Positions 1 through 6,619 of a DNA stretch of 15,712 nt are shown here, one piece after another. This stretch comes from JBCBJX01 sp038522735 (GTDB lineage Bacteria; Pseudomonadota; Alphaproteobacteria; Caulobacterales; Parvularculaceae): positions 1 through 15,712 of the forward strand of contig JBCBJX010000077.1 of NCBI GenBank assembly GCA_038522735.1, written 5' to 3'. Below the pieces are notes generated by a model that was not told where the DNA came from, did no database searches, and saw nothing but the letters and a program-made list of their open reading frames with translations. The position numbers were made by a program, and so were the translations under genes. The stretch's first letter is position 1; every line of letters starts with the position of its first letter.

Positions 1-15
1 GAGCGACAAAGCGTT

Positions 16-31
16 TCCAGGCTCAGGACCC
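16..31 (+). repeat. Left copy of a 16-base inverted terminal-like repeat
   Basis: TCCAGGCTCAGGACCC is present here and, reverse complemented with one mismatch (C to G at the seventh base), at 4005-4020. Both copies read inward and both are followed within three bases by an A/T-rich TAAATC or TAAAATC. They bracket the low-G+C part of the window. I infer degenerate ends of a mobile element; no target duplication is evident and chance similarity cannot be excluded. Confidence 0.45.
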
Positions 32-134
32 ATAAATCAGCTCAAAGGCCGAGATCGGCCCAAGGCTGCCTTAGCGTTCACTAGATTGAACGTCTGAAAA
101 CTGAGGCAAGTTTGCCCTAGCCAGCTTCTTAAAA

Positions 135-145
135 CGCCCCAAGTA
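135..145 (+). repeat. Copy 1 of a short dispersed motif (CGCCCCAAGTA)
   Basis: The 11-base string CGCCCCAAGTA is preceded by CTTAAAA and followed by a G+C-rich run and then GGCAA. The same string is at 3876-3886, preceded by CCTAAATT and followed further on by GGCAA. A weaker relative (CCTAAACTCGCCCAA) lies at 2341-2355. All three sit in non-coding DNA of the low-G+C region, which suggests pieces of one degenerate intergenic repeat; copy number elsewhere is unknown. Confidence 0.35.
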
Positions 146-211
146 GGACGCTTACGAATTGGCAAAATGGCGGATATTGCTCTCATGTGATCACATTCAC
201 GGATATTTTGA

Positions 212-382
212 GAGCGAGCCATGCTCAGGTTCAAGAACATGGGGAGTCTCCAGAGGTTCTGCTCCACCCACGGCTCCATCCAGAACCTGATCGACGCCCA
301 TGGCCATCTCAACCTGAGATCGACGTTCAAGCGCCGTCATAACGACGCGCTGTCGGAATGCCGTCAGCTCTCTGTATGCTGA
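212..382 (+). pseudogene. 3' remnant of an IS6-type (DDE) transposase gene
   Basis: The frame from 212 encodes ERAMLRFKNMGSLQRF, followed by a CSTHGSIQNLIDAHGHL-like stretch and an ALSECRQL ending, closing with TGA at 380-382. This matches the C-terminal end I remember for one branch of IS6-family transposases (RERAMLRFRRMRSLQKF...VHNHFN...RAAALAEWR). It has only about 56 residues of a protein normally near 230-240. A TGA at 209-211 stops the same frame directly upstream, and the preceding bases give a further TGA with scattered similarity (S-H-S-R). The DDE catalytic core is absent, so it is inactive debris. The ATG at 221 is an internal methionine of the ancestral protein, not a real start. 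Confidence 0.75.
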
Positions 383-469
383 GCAGGCGGCCCGTCCGGA
401 TCTCAGTGACAGGTCAGATTTAGTCTGATAGCAAACTTCCTACTTGCACTGAAACTTGGGCTCACCGGG

Positions 470-1957
470 CTAGCGGCGTGGCTGATCTACACTGCGTTCG
501 CTTAACCCGTTTAGCGCCGCCTCGAGCACTTTGTCCGTCTTAGTGACCGGCGGCACTTGCCCTGCGTCCACCATCACGTCTGGCAACACGCCTCGGCCAT
601 AGGGGATGTCCAACATGCGCTCGAACCGGACCAGCGGGATGTCGACCCGGATACCCGAATAAGGAAGGCGCAATCCGCAGTACCCATAAGCGGTGGCCCC
701 CGCCGCCGCGCCGCCGGTCTCTTCGCCAACGAAGACGGCGCGATCTTCACGGTCCAAAACAGCGGCAACTTTCGCGGCGGCTGACCCCGTCCCGCCGCCA
801 ATCAACACACTTATGGTCCCCTCAAACGCGCCCTTCTTCGGCTGGCGCTCCGTTGCGCCCGTGATTAGGCGCTTGAACTCATCTTTAAGCTGATAAAGGT
901 CGCCTTCGATAGGGGCTGCCCAGGTCGGGTCGAAGCTGACTTCACTTGCGTTCTCACAGAACTTGGCGGCATCAGGCTGGCCGACAAACCGTGTCAATAT
1001 TCGGTCGTACTCCGTGTAGGGTTCGGTGACCAGATAGTCGAGAAGCCAGCTTGAGATATCACCGCCACCCTCGTTGCGCCGCAGGTCGAAAATCAACGAG
1101 GCGCCGGGACGGCTCTTTAGCTCTCGAAAGATCTGACCGAGCCGCCGCCGCGAGTTGATTCTGTGCTCGTCATAATACCATCCATGAAACGAGAGGACGG
1201 AGAGGTAGCCGACATCATCGCTAAGCCAGCTAAATTCCATCGGCGATTGGCGCGGCAGGCGCTCTCCATAGAAGTCTGAAAATGTCGGCCAATCGAGCGC
1301 TTCGAGTTCATGCCGCACGCGCTCGCCCTTGGCGTCCTCAATGTCGAGGGCATAAGTGTCCTGGGCACCAAACCAGATCGGGTAATTAAGATCGAAGTAG
1401 TTCTCGTTTTGGGTCGGGGTGAAGTCTTCCAGGCGCCGGATAGCGAAGGTTTTACTAAGCCCGTCACTGGGGATGATCGCGCGAAGCTGTTCGCGGACTT
1501 CCTCGGTCGGGCGACCGTCGAATGCGATAATCCGCTGGCCAATCAACTCTTGCTGATCGGGGTCCGCAACTGCAGCAACGAAGGGAATGTCCTCGGACCA
1601 CTTCACGGTGTAGGGCAGCATCATCGTTCCATCACGTCGGGATTGCCGATAGGCGGACGACGGAAACGGGATGACGTGTTCGTCTTTCGCGGCGGCAGTG
1701 ACGACCGCAACCGCGCGATAAAATTCCATCGGGTCGGTTGTCTTAGCTGCCACCTGGTCGAGCGCGGCGAGTGCCTCCAGGACCTCCTCGCCCTGCCCGA
1801 AGCGGTCGAGACTAGGGTAGAGTTCCAAGAGCCCCGCCCGGAGGATTTCCGCGTCTTCCTGATAACTATCAGAGGTTGGCGTAGGCGCTGCGGGAGGCTC
1901 CGTGCAACCGGCCATGAAAATCAACGCGAGAACACTTAAACCGGACCAATTGAACAC
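470..1957 (-). CDS. S41-family peptidase, predicted lipoprotein
   Basis: This is a 495-residue protein starting with GTG, with a GGGGGGA ribosome-binding stretch about five bases upstream. Residues 1-18 form a lipoprotein signal ending in FMAGC, so Cys18 is the likely lipidated residue and the enzyme sits on the outer face of a membrane or in the periplasm. S41 (C-terminal processing/tricorn-like) features are clear: FDLRRNEGGG at 290-299, GGGTGSAAAK at 387-396 with Ser392 as the expected nucleophile, GEETGG at 411-416 and GRGVLPDV at 454-461. In many S41 enzymes the nucleophile sits in T-A-S-A-S/A-E; here it is T-G-S-A-A-A-K, so lysine replaces the usual glutamate. No PDZ domain is obvious. 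The substrate is unknown. It lies between two transposase remnants and has lower G+C than the chromosomal genes, suggesting acquisition. Confidence 0.88.
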   Translation of the reverse strand: MFNWSGLSVLALIFMAGCTEPPAAPTPTSDSYQEDAEILRAGLLELYPSLDRFGQGEEVLEALAALDQVAAKTTDPMEFYRAVAVVTAAAKDEHVIPFPSSAYRQSRRDGTMMLPYTVKWSEDIPFVAAVADPDQQELIGQRIIAFDGRPTEEVREQLRAIIPSDGLSKTFAIRRLEDFTPTQNENYFDLNYPIWFGAQDTYALDIEDAKGERVRHELEALDWPTFSDFYGERLPRQSPMEFSWLSDDVGYLSVLSFHGWYYDEHRINSRRRLGQIFRELKSRPGASLIFDLRRNEGGGDISSWLLDYLVTEPYTEYDRILTRFVGQPDAAKFCENASEVSFDPTWAAPIEGDLYQLKDEFKRLITGATERQPKKGAFEGTISVLIGGGTGSAAAKVAAVLDREDRAVFVGEETGGAAAGATAYGYCGLRLPYSGIRVDIPLVRFERMLDIPYGRGVLPDVMVDAGQVPPVTKTDKVLEAALNGLSERSVDQPRR

Positions 1958-1997
1958 AGCTTCCCCCCAGAGAAATCAAAGCAACTTGTACGTTTTC

Positions 1998-2030
1998 TAG
2001 CGTATCCGCCCGTTGAAGGCGGACTAACGC
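1998..2030. other. Imperfect hairpin between S41 gene and IS66 remnant
   Basis: TCCGCC at 2005-2010 pairs with GGCGGA at 2018-2023 around a seven-base loop. Flanking GCGTA and TAACGC extend the stem with a small bulge. There is no T-tract after it on either strand, so it is not a convincing intrinsic terminator. It lies about 40 bases upstream of the S41 start and could be a 5' leader structure or a leftover of a mobile-element end. Confidence 0.4.
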
Positions 2031-2046
2031 CGCTTTTCGAGATGAG

Positions 2047-2220
2047 TTACGCTGCTGGTGAAGCGTAAAGCCATGGGAGGAGTTCGTCGAGGCGGGTGAT
2101 CTTGTGACCGGCGATTCGGCTGAGAACCCAGGTCAGCCATCCTTACGGATCGACCGCGTTCAGCTTGGAGGTTTCGATGAGGGTGAAAGCAATCGCCATA
2201 GCTTTGCCCGAAGCACGCTG
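2047..2220 (-). pseudogene. C-terminal remnant of an IS66-family transposase with internal stop
   Basis: Read on the minus strand, the frame encodes GKAMAIAFTLIETSKLNAVDP, then a stop (TAA, + strand bases 2143-2145), then GWLTWVLSRIAGHKITRLDE and LLPWLYASPAA, ending at TAA (2047-2049). LIETxKLNxVDPxxWL...RI..H.I.RLDELLPW is the characteristic tail of IS66 transposases; the stop falls where that family usually has Gln (DPQAWL), consistent with a CAA to TAA change. Only about 58 of more than 500 residues remain and no catalytic residues are left, so it is a dead fragment. The S41 gene starts about 90 bases downstream. Confidence 0.85.
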
Positions 2221-2517
2221 CTCCCCCTCTCTTTTTCTTTTACTTCTATGCAGTTCGGAAGGCTCGTGTTGCGCACAAATTTTCCGTCCCCGTCCCAACG
2301 ACTACGACCAGGCCCAGTCATCGAAGGTTCTGTCGCGTGTCCTAAACTCGCCCAAAACGGTCGCTCCGGTTTTGATAGTCATTCGCCGATAGCTTCCGGT
2401 CACATTATGACCCTTCGTTTCTCGTTCCGGGAGTCGATATGCTAAAAAACGCTCGAGGCTCTTAAATGGCTGGTACAGTTGCGGTACTCTCGGCTTGCAT
2501 TATGCGGAGCAATACCC
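2221..2517. other. Non-coding stretch before the GST gene
   Basis: No credible gene is seen. The stretch is T/C-rich at 2221-2250 and contains CCTAAACTCGCCCAA at 2341-2355, a weak relative of the dispersed motif at 135-145 and 3876-3886. Close to the GST start there are two GGTAC words six bases apart (2472-2476 and 2483-2487), which could be protein-binding half-sites, but no convincing -35/-10 pair stands out. Confidence 0.3.
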
Positions 2518-3165
2518 ATGCAACTTCACGATTCATTTGGGATGAACCCAAGAACATTACGGTTCTTTCTCCTTGAGAAAGGCCTCGACCTACCGAAGAC
2601 CGAGGTCGATATCTTATCGGCAGAAAATCGAGACGCGGATTATCTGAAGCTCAATCCCGCGGGCCAGACCCCGGCACTAACGCTCGATACTGGTGAGACG
2701 ATTTCTGAGACCTACGCAATCTGCGAATATCTTGAAGAGCGCCATCCAGAACCGGCGCTTATTGGGACGACGCCGGAAGAGCGGGCCGAGACGCGGATGT
2801 GGTGGCGACGCGCTGAGATCGGGATCTGCCATCCGATGGTCCAAGGGTTCTATTTCGCGGAGGGGCTTGACCTTTTCGAGAGCCGCTTTCGGTGTCTCCC
2901 AGAAGCGGCTGCTGGGCTGAAGGCGAGAGCGCAAGATGGGATGATATGGATGGACGCCCAATTGGAAGGCCGCACTTGGCTGTGTGGGGACCGTTTCACC
3001 GTCGCTGATGTTTGTCTGTATTGCTACATGGACCAACTCGAAACGGCCGGTCAGATCGCGCCGGACAATGCTGCAAATCTGAAGGCTTGGAAACAACGCG
3101 TAAGTGATCGACCAGCTGCAGCTGCTTCGATTTGGAAAGAGCAACCAATGGGAATGCGTGGCTAG
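2518..3165 (+). CDS. Glutathione S-transferase family protein
   Basis: This 215-residue protein is about the usual GST length. It starts at the ATG at 2518, preceded by GCGGAG about nine bases upstream; a longer frame from 2479 would only add poorly placed residues. The N-terminal thioredoxin-like half shows SFGMNPRTLRFFLLEKGL (6-23), the cis-proline segment GQTPAL with Pro52, and the glutathione-binding position ISETYAICEYLEE (62-74; Glu64 then Thr65 rather than the usual Ser). The all-alpha half carries GDRFTVADVCLY, the family's N-capping region. Substrate cannot be read from sequence; stress or xenobiotic conjugation is the default for the family. Low G+C and placement beside transposon remnants suggest it arrived with the accessory segment. 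It is convergent with the membrane-protein gene downstream. Confidence 0.9.
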   Translation: MQLHDSFGMNPRTLRFFLLEKGLDLPKTEVDILSAENRDADYLKLNPAGQTPALTLDTGETISETYAICEYLEERHPEPALIGTTPEERAETRMWWRRAEIGICHPMVQGFYFAEGLDLFESRFRCLPEAAAGLKARAQDGMIWMDAQLEGRTWLCGDRFTVADVCLYCYMDQLETAGQIAPDNAANLKAWKQRVSDRPAAAASIWKEQPMGMRG

Positions 3166-3245
3166 GTGCAGTCCGGGCGTGACTATACAACCTAAACGGC
3201 ACGAGAACTGTCGTCCACGAAGAATGGGGCAAGCAGGAGAAGTGT

Positions 3246-3722
3246 TTAAGTCGGTCTCCAAACAGCGATTACGACCGCGACGAGCCCGAGCAGCCGCATC
3301 AGCCAGTACCATGGCTCTAAACGCCGGTAGCTCTGGATCACTTCAACTGAGGCCGGGCCAGGTCCTTCAGGGAGGGCTTTGATCTGAGCATTGAGCCGGA
3401 ATGCCCGCGGTAAAACCAGCACTACGACGGAAAGTACTGTGATCATTATGCCGTGTTTCAGACCGAGCCAAAGGGTTTCAAACCAGCCCCAACCGAAGAG
3501 GATCGTTTGCGCAATCCCTGCAGCGAACGCTGTCAGCGTGGCGACGAAAACGACGATATCGGAGTTATAGACAATCCGAATAAGCGGCGCGGCAGCTGGG
3601 CTTTCGGGGTCTGCAAGGAATATACGGCCGAGCCAGAGTTCGAAGAACCCGAAACCGAGCCACGCGATCACAGCCAATACGTGGACTGTGAGCAGCGCTT
3701 CGCGACCGTAAGCCTCGATCAT
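3246..3722 (-). CDS. Four-helix integral membrane protein, DUF2269/CopD-like
   Basis: A 158-residue protein with four hydrophobic segments at about 10-32, 54-76, 86-106 and 136-156. I place the start at the ATG at 3722 because GGGGTGA lies about five bases before it; a GTG at 3746 would add eight residues with no ribosome-binding site. His14 lies in helix 1 (VHVLAVIAWLGFG) and His90 in helix 3 (LKHGIMITVL). Paired histidines in a four-helix bundle recall DUF2269 and CopD-type membrane proteins, some of which are proposed to bind haem or copper. That is a resemblance, not proof. The end, PWYWLMRLLGLVAVVIAVWR, is a typical final helix. The promoter region overlaps an inverted repeat, so it may be repressor-controlled. 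Confidence 0.7.
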   Translation of the reverse strand: MIEAYGREALLTVHVLAVIAWLGFGFFELWLGRIFLADPESPAAAPLIRIVYNSDIVVFVATLTAFAAGIAQTILFGWGWFETLWLGLKHGIMITVLSVVVLVLPRAFRLNAQIKALPEGPGPASVEVIQSYRRLEPWYWLMRLLGLVAVVIAVWRPT

Positions 3723-3761
3723 TTGGTCACCCCAAGCCTTCGTCACGTACGATCTTAGACG

Positions 3762-3789
3762 ATCTTAAATACTGTGTCTGTATTCTAAA
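3762..3789 (-). promoter_or_regulatory. Candidate promoter with operator for the membrane-protein gene
   Basis: On the minus strand TTTAGA (3784-3789) and TAAGAT (3762-3767) are separated by 16 bases, a plausible but weak -35/-10 pair. The spacer is almost filled by an inverted repeat, AATAC-N7-GTATT at 3768-3784 (+ strand AATACTGTGTCTGTATT). A direct repeat of ACGATCTTA (3749-3757 and 3759-3767) covers the -10 and start region. The arrangement is what a TetR/MarR-type repressor site would look like. No regulator gene is adjacent. Confidence 0.4.
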
Positions 3790-3875
3790 CAGTTGTAGCG
3801 GCGAGCGGGGCGAACGACATCGGCTGCTCGCGGCCATTCCATGTCAGTCGAAACTTTCCGCGAGCGTCCTAAATT

Positions 3876-3886
3876 CGCCCCAAGTA
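3876..3886 (+). repeat. Copy 2 of the CGCCCCAAGTA dispersed motif
   Basis: This is identical over 11 bases to 135-145, in the same orientation, again after a CCTAAA-like word. It lies in the short non-coding stretch between the membrane-protein promoter and the small gene at 3918-4106. Its surroundings (about 3860-4004) read like patchwork intergenic repeat DNA rather than coding sequence. Confidence 0.35.
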
Positions 3887-3917
3887 AGCCGCTGCGCGTT
3901 ACGGCAAGGATGAGCGG

Positions 3918-4106
3918 CTAAACGGACATTCGCAAATTTAACCGCAACGACGGCAATTGGCGAGAACCTGCCGTTCTGCTCGCAGCTTGCCGACCGATTT
4001 TAGCGGGTCCTGACCCTGGAGCGGCGACGGTTTTGTACGTCTGCAGGAGATCGCGAAGGGCGAAGGCGAGGACCGCCAGCAGGACCCCGACCAGGACGTC
4101 CAGCAT
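3918..4106 (-). CDS. Small single-helix membrane protein, tail possibly rewritten
   Basis: A 62-residue protein with a strong ribosome-binding site (GGAGGA three bases before ATG at 4106). Residues 3-19 are a hydrophobic helix (DVLVGVLLAVLAFALRD); the rest is basic and polar. It follows the minus-strand GST gene by 48 bases and is probably co-transcribed with it. From residue 29 onward (APGSGPAKIG) the reading frame runs through the 16-base repeat at 4005-4020 and then into lower-G+C, repeat-like DNA. The original C-terminus was therefore probably lost and replaced. I do not recognise a family. The start is well supported; the natural length and function are not. Confidence 0.5.
   Translation of the reverse strand: MLDVLVGVLLAVLAFALRDLLQTYKTVAAPGSGPAKIGRQAASRTAGSRQLPSLRLNLRMSV
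4005..4020 (-). repeat. Right copy of the 16-base inverted terminal-like repeat
   Basis: Read on the minus strand this is TCCAGGGTCAGGACCC, matching 16-31 at 15 of 16 bases and followed by GCTAAAATC. It sits exactly at the switch from the lower-G+C region (left) to the G+C-rich chromosome (right), and inside the frame of the small gene at 3918-4106. Confidence 0.45.
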
Positions 4107-4154
4107 GGCTCCTCCGGTTGCGGCGCGTAGGCGGGCGGGCGCTGCGAGACGAAC

Positions 4155-4769
4155 TTACTGCGGCGGCGCCGTCTGCTCGAAGGACGGGCGTTTCTGGGTC
4201 TCGGTCCACCACGCCTTGAGGCGCGGGGCGGCGGCGAGCCAGTCGATGTTTCCGAACCGGAAGTCGGCGTAGCCGAGAAAGCAGCCAAGGACGATCGCGC
4301 CGACGTCGAATGCGCCCTCCACGGCGTCCATCTCCACTTCGAACCAGACGATCGCGGCGTGGGCCTTGTCCATCTGGTCGACCCGCCACTCCGTCCACTG
4401 ATAGGTCTGCGGACGGAGGGCGCCTTCGTACATGGCGAGGACGAGAGCGTCCGTCGCGCCGGAGGCGATCGCGGCGCGGTTCAGAGCCCGGAACCGGTCG
4501 GCGGCCGTCGCAGGGATCAGCTGTCCGCCGCCCGCTTTCGCGTCGAGGTATTCGACGATGAGCGCGCTGTCGGCGAGGACGCCGGCGTCCTCCGTTGCGA
4601 GCGCCGGCACCCGGCGCACCGGATTGACGCCGGAGCCGTAATCGACGTTCGGCATGGTCGGTTTCACCGCCGTCTCCTCAAAGGCGATCGCGTCCTTAAG
4701 GCCGAGTTCGATCGCCGCGACGCGGCACTTGCGGACGAAGGGCGAGGTGTAGCTGCCGTAGAGTTTCAT
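4155..4769 (-). CDS. Glutathione S-transferase family protein (chromosomal copy)
   Basis: A 204-residue GST starting at the ATG at 4769, with AAGGAGG about ten bases upstream. The N-terminal half begins MKLYGSYTSPFVRKCRVA, with Ser9 at the usual catalytic Ser/Cys position. It has the cis-proline segment RRVPALA (Pro55) and LADSALIVEYLD with Asp67-Ser68 as the glutathione gamma-glutamyl contact. The C-terminal helical half ends near RLKAWWTETQKRPSFEQT, typical of the family. It is unlike the GST at 2518-3165 in sequence and G+C, so this is not a recent duplication. It diverges from the YbjN-domain gene across about 150 bases and is followed by the small membrane-protein gene. Substrate unknown. 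Confidence 0.92.
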   Translation of the reverse strand: MKLYGSYTSPFVRKCRVAAIELGLKDAIAFEETAVKPTMPNVDYGSGVNPVRRVPALATEDAGVLADSALIVEYLDAKAGGGQLIPATAADRFRALNRAAIASGATDALVLAMYEGALRPQTYQWTEWRVDQMDKAHAAIVWFEVEMDAVEGAFDVGAIVLGCFLGYADFRFGNIDWLAAAPRLKAWWTETQKRPSFEQTAPPQ

Positions 4770-4918
4770 GAGCGTAGCGCCTCCTTGGTGCGGGAAGACG
4801 TTGCAGTCGAGCCGCTGCTGATAAGGATCGCGCGCGCGGCCGACAACAGCGACGGTCGGAGCGATTGCCTTTCGCGGTCGGCCGAGTAGGGTTTCGCCAA
4901 CCAAGAGGGGATCTTCAC

Positions 4919-5542
4919 ATGCGCCGCATCGCCGTCTTCTTCGCCGCACTCGCCGCCCTGCCGGGCCTCGCCTTCGCCCAGTCCGCGCCGGTCTCGAACC
5001 CGACGGGCCTTCTGCCGACCCTGACGCTGGAGGCGGTCGCCCCGCTCTTCGCCGAAGCCGGCTTCAGCGTCCGCCGCGACGGCCAGTATCTCGTGATCAA
5101 CGTGTCGGGCCGCACGGTCGTCGCGGAGGCCGCGGCCTGCCGCAGCGCGAACGACTGCGACGGGCTCTTTCTTTACGCCATCGCCAACTCCCGCTCGAGC
5201 GCGGCGGTCGCGGCGGAATTCAACCGCCGCCAGCGCATCGCCCGGTCGGTCTATGTGGATGAAACCTCCGTCGCCCTCGACCGCTATCTCATCGGCGATT
5301 TCGGCGTCGCGCGCGGCTCGGTGGTCGTCGACGTCTACGTCCTCGCCTCGATGCTCGACAACTGGTTCCAGTACAACAACTCCCAATCGGGCGTGATCGG
5401 CATTTCCGCGAAAACGCTGGAAGCGGACGATGAAGAAATCGAGCGTCTGAAGAGCGTCGTCGCCTTCGCGCGGACTGAGAACGCCCTTAACGGCGATCTC
5501 GGCGAAGGCTTCGCCGACACCGGCCACGTCAACCGCGACTGA
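4919..5542 (+). CDS. Secreted YbjN-domain protein
   Basis: A 207-residue protein starting at the ATG at 4919, with AGAGGGG about nine bases upstream. Residues 1-20 (MRRIAVFFAALAALPGLAFA) are a standard Sec signal with a likely AFA|QS cleavage site, so the mature protein should be periplasmic. The body, from about residue 33 (LTLEAVAPLFAEAGFSVRRD) to about 175, resembles the YbjN fold, which is built like type III secretion chaperones and has no known catalytic activity. Two cysteines (CRSANDC) could form a disulfide in the periplasm. The role is unknown; E. coli YbjN affects motility and stress responses when overproduced, which may not carry over. It is convergent with the hydrolase gene, with 18 bases between them. 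Confidence 0.8.
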   Translation: MRRIAVFFAALAALPGLAFAQSAPVSNPTGLLPTLTLEAVAPLFAEAGFSVRRDGQYLVINVSGRTVVAEAAACRSANDCDGLFLYAIANSRSSAAVAAEFNRRQRIARSVYVDETSVALDRYLIGDFGVARGSVVVDVYVLASMLDNWFQYNNSQSGVIGISAKTLEADDEEIERLKSVVAFARTENALNGDLGEGFADTGHVNRD

Positions 5543-5560
5543 GCCGGGCGCGCCGGCGCG

Positions 5561-6595
5561 TCAGAGCTGCAGCTCGCGCGCCGGATCCTCAAAGGGGGCG
5601 AAGTAGCGAGCGATCTCCTCGCGCTCGCCCCAGTTCGGGCTGCGGTCCTTGTCGATGATCTGGGCGCGGACGCCTTCGAAGAAGTCGCCGCCCTCCATGA
5701 TCCGCGAGGCGATGCGGAACTCCGCTTTCATCACATCGTCGAAGAAGAGGTCGGCGCCCCGCTTCAGGTGTTCGTAGGTGATCGCCATGGACGTGGGCGA
5801 CATCTTCGCGAAGATCTCCAGCGTCTCCCCGGCGAAGGCGGACCCGTCCGCCTTCAGCGCCGCGTAGAGATCGTCGAGGCTCGAGGGCCGGGAGAAAAGG
5901 CGCTGGATGTCGGCGCGCTTGCCTTCAAGCCCGCCCTCGTCCGGCACGTCCGCGCGCTCTTTGACGAAGTCGCGGATGTTCTCCTTGGTCGGATCGGCGA
6001 GCGCGACGAGGTCCTCGAAGAGCGCGGCGTGTTCCGATGACGGAACATAATGGGTGGCGATGCGGGCGTCGAGGGCGTCGGCGGCCCGGGCGCGGGCGCC
6101 CGTCAGCGCATACCACCAGCCGATCCCGTCCGGCAGCCGCGGCAGGAACCAGCCGCCGCCGACATCGGGGAAGAGGCCGATGCCCGTCTCCGGCATGGCG
6201 AACAGCGTCCGGTCGCCCGCCACGCGGAAATCGCCGTGCACGGAGAGCCCGACGCCGCCGCCCATGGTGATCCCGTCGATGAACGCCACATAGGGTTTCT
6301 TATAATGGTGGATGCGGGCGTTCATGGTGTATTCGGTCCGGAAGAACTCAGCCGCGGCGACCGGGTCTTCCTTCGCAGTATCGTGCAGCCAGCGAATGTC
6401 GCCGCCGGCGCAGAACGCCTTCTCCCCTTCGCCTTTGATGAGGATGACGCGCACGCGGTCGTCGTCCGCCCACTCTATGAGCTGCCGGTCGATGGCGGCC
6501 GCCATCTCCTTCGTCAGCGCGTTCAGCGCCTCCGGCCGGTTGAGGGTGATCACGCCGAAGGCGTTGCGGATTTCGAAGAGAACGTCAGTGGTCAT
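5561..6595 (-). CDS. 3-hydroxyisobutyryl-CoA hydrolase (enoyl-CoA hydratase family)
   Basis: A 344-residue cytosolic crotonase-fold enzyme expected to hydrolyse 3-hydroxyisobutyryl-CoA to free 3-hydroxyisobutyrate in valine breakdown. The oxyanion-hole segments FCAGGDI (61-67) and MGGGVGLSVHG (111-121) are present. The segment MPETGIGLFPDVGGGWFLPR (134-153) is the hallmark of the HIBCH branch, with Glu136 and Asp144 matching its catalytic Glu and Asp. The length fits HIBCH and is longer than ordinary 260-residue hydratases; the conserved C-terminal SPNWGEREEI is also there. GGGACGGGA lies just before the ATG. It is the last gene of the minus-strand valine cluster, separated from the dehydrogenase gene by a 142-base spacer holding a large palindromic repeat. 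Confidence 0.93.
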   Translation of the reverse strand: MTTDVLFEIRNAFGVITLNRPEALNALTKEMAAAIDRQLIEWADDDRVRVILIKGEGEKAFCAGGDIRWLHDTAKEDPVAAAEFFRTEYTMNARIHHYKKPYVAFIDGITMGGGVGLSVHGDFRVAGDRTLFAMPETGIGLFPDVGGGWFLPRLPDGIGWWYALTGARARAADALDARIATHYVPSSEHAALFEDLVALADPTKENIRDFVKERADVPDEGGLEGKRADIQRLFSRPSSLDDLYAALKADGSAFAGETLEIFAKMSPTSMAITYEHLKRGADLFFDDVMKAEFRIASRIMEGGDFFEGVRAQIIDKDRSPNWGEREEIARYFAPFEDPARELQL

Positions 6596-6619
6596 AGTAT
6601 TCCCGTCCCTTGCTGACTT

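Noticed and set aside
16..31. Assigning the 16-base repeat to a named insertion-sequence family such as IS5
   Set aside because: It reminded me of IS ends, but I cannot confirm any family from memory, and no transposase of that type is in the window.
47..60. GGCCGA-GA-TCGGCC palindrome as an operator
   Set aside because: It is a perfect but isolated G+C-rich palindrome near the window edge, with no promoter or adjacent gene start to give it meaning.
37..330. A 97-codon minus-strand frame at the left edge
   Set aside because: The opposite strand encodes the recognisable IS6 transposase tail; this frame has no ribosome-binding site and no pattern.
2104..2445. A 113-codon plus-strand frame before the GST gene
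   Set aside because: It lies antisense to the IS66 tail and continues through Ser/Phe/Leu-rich non-coding DNA; no ribosome-binding site or family resemblance.
4766..5527. A 253-codon minus-strand frame
   Set aside because: It is antisense to the YbjN-domain gene, which has a signal peptide, ribosome-binding site and family pattern on the plus strand.
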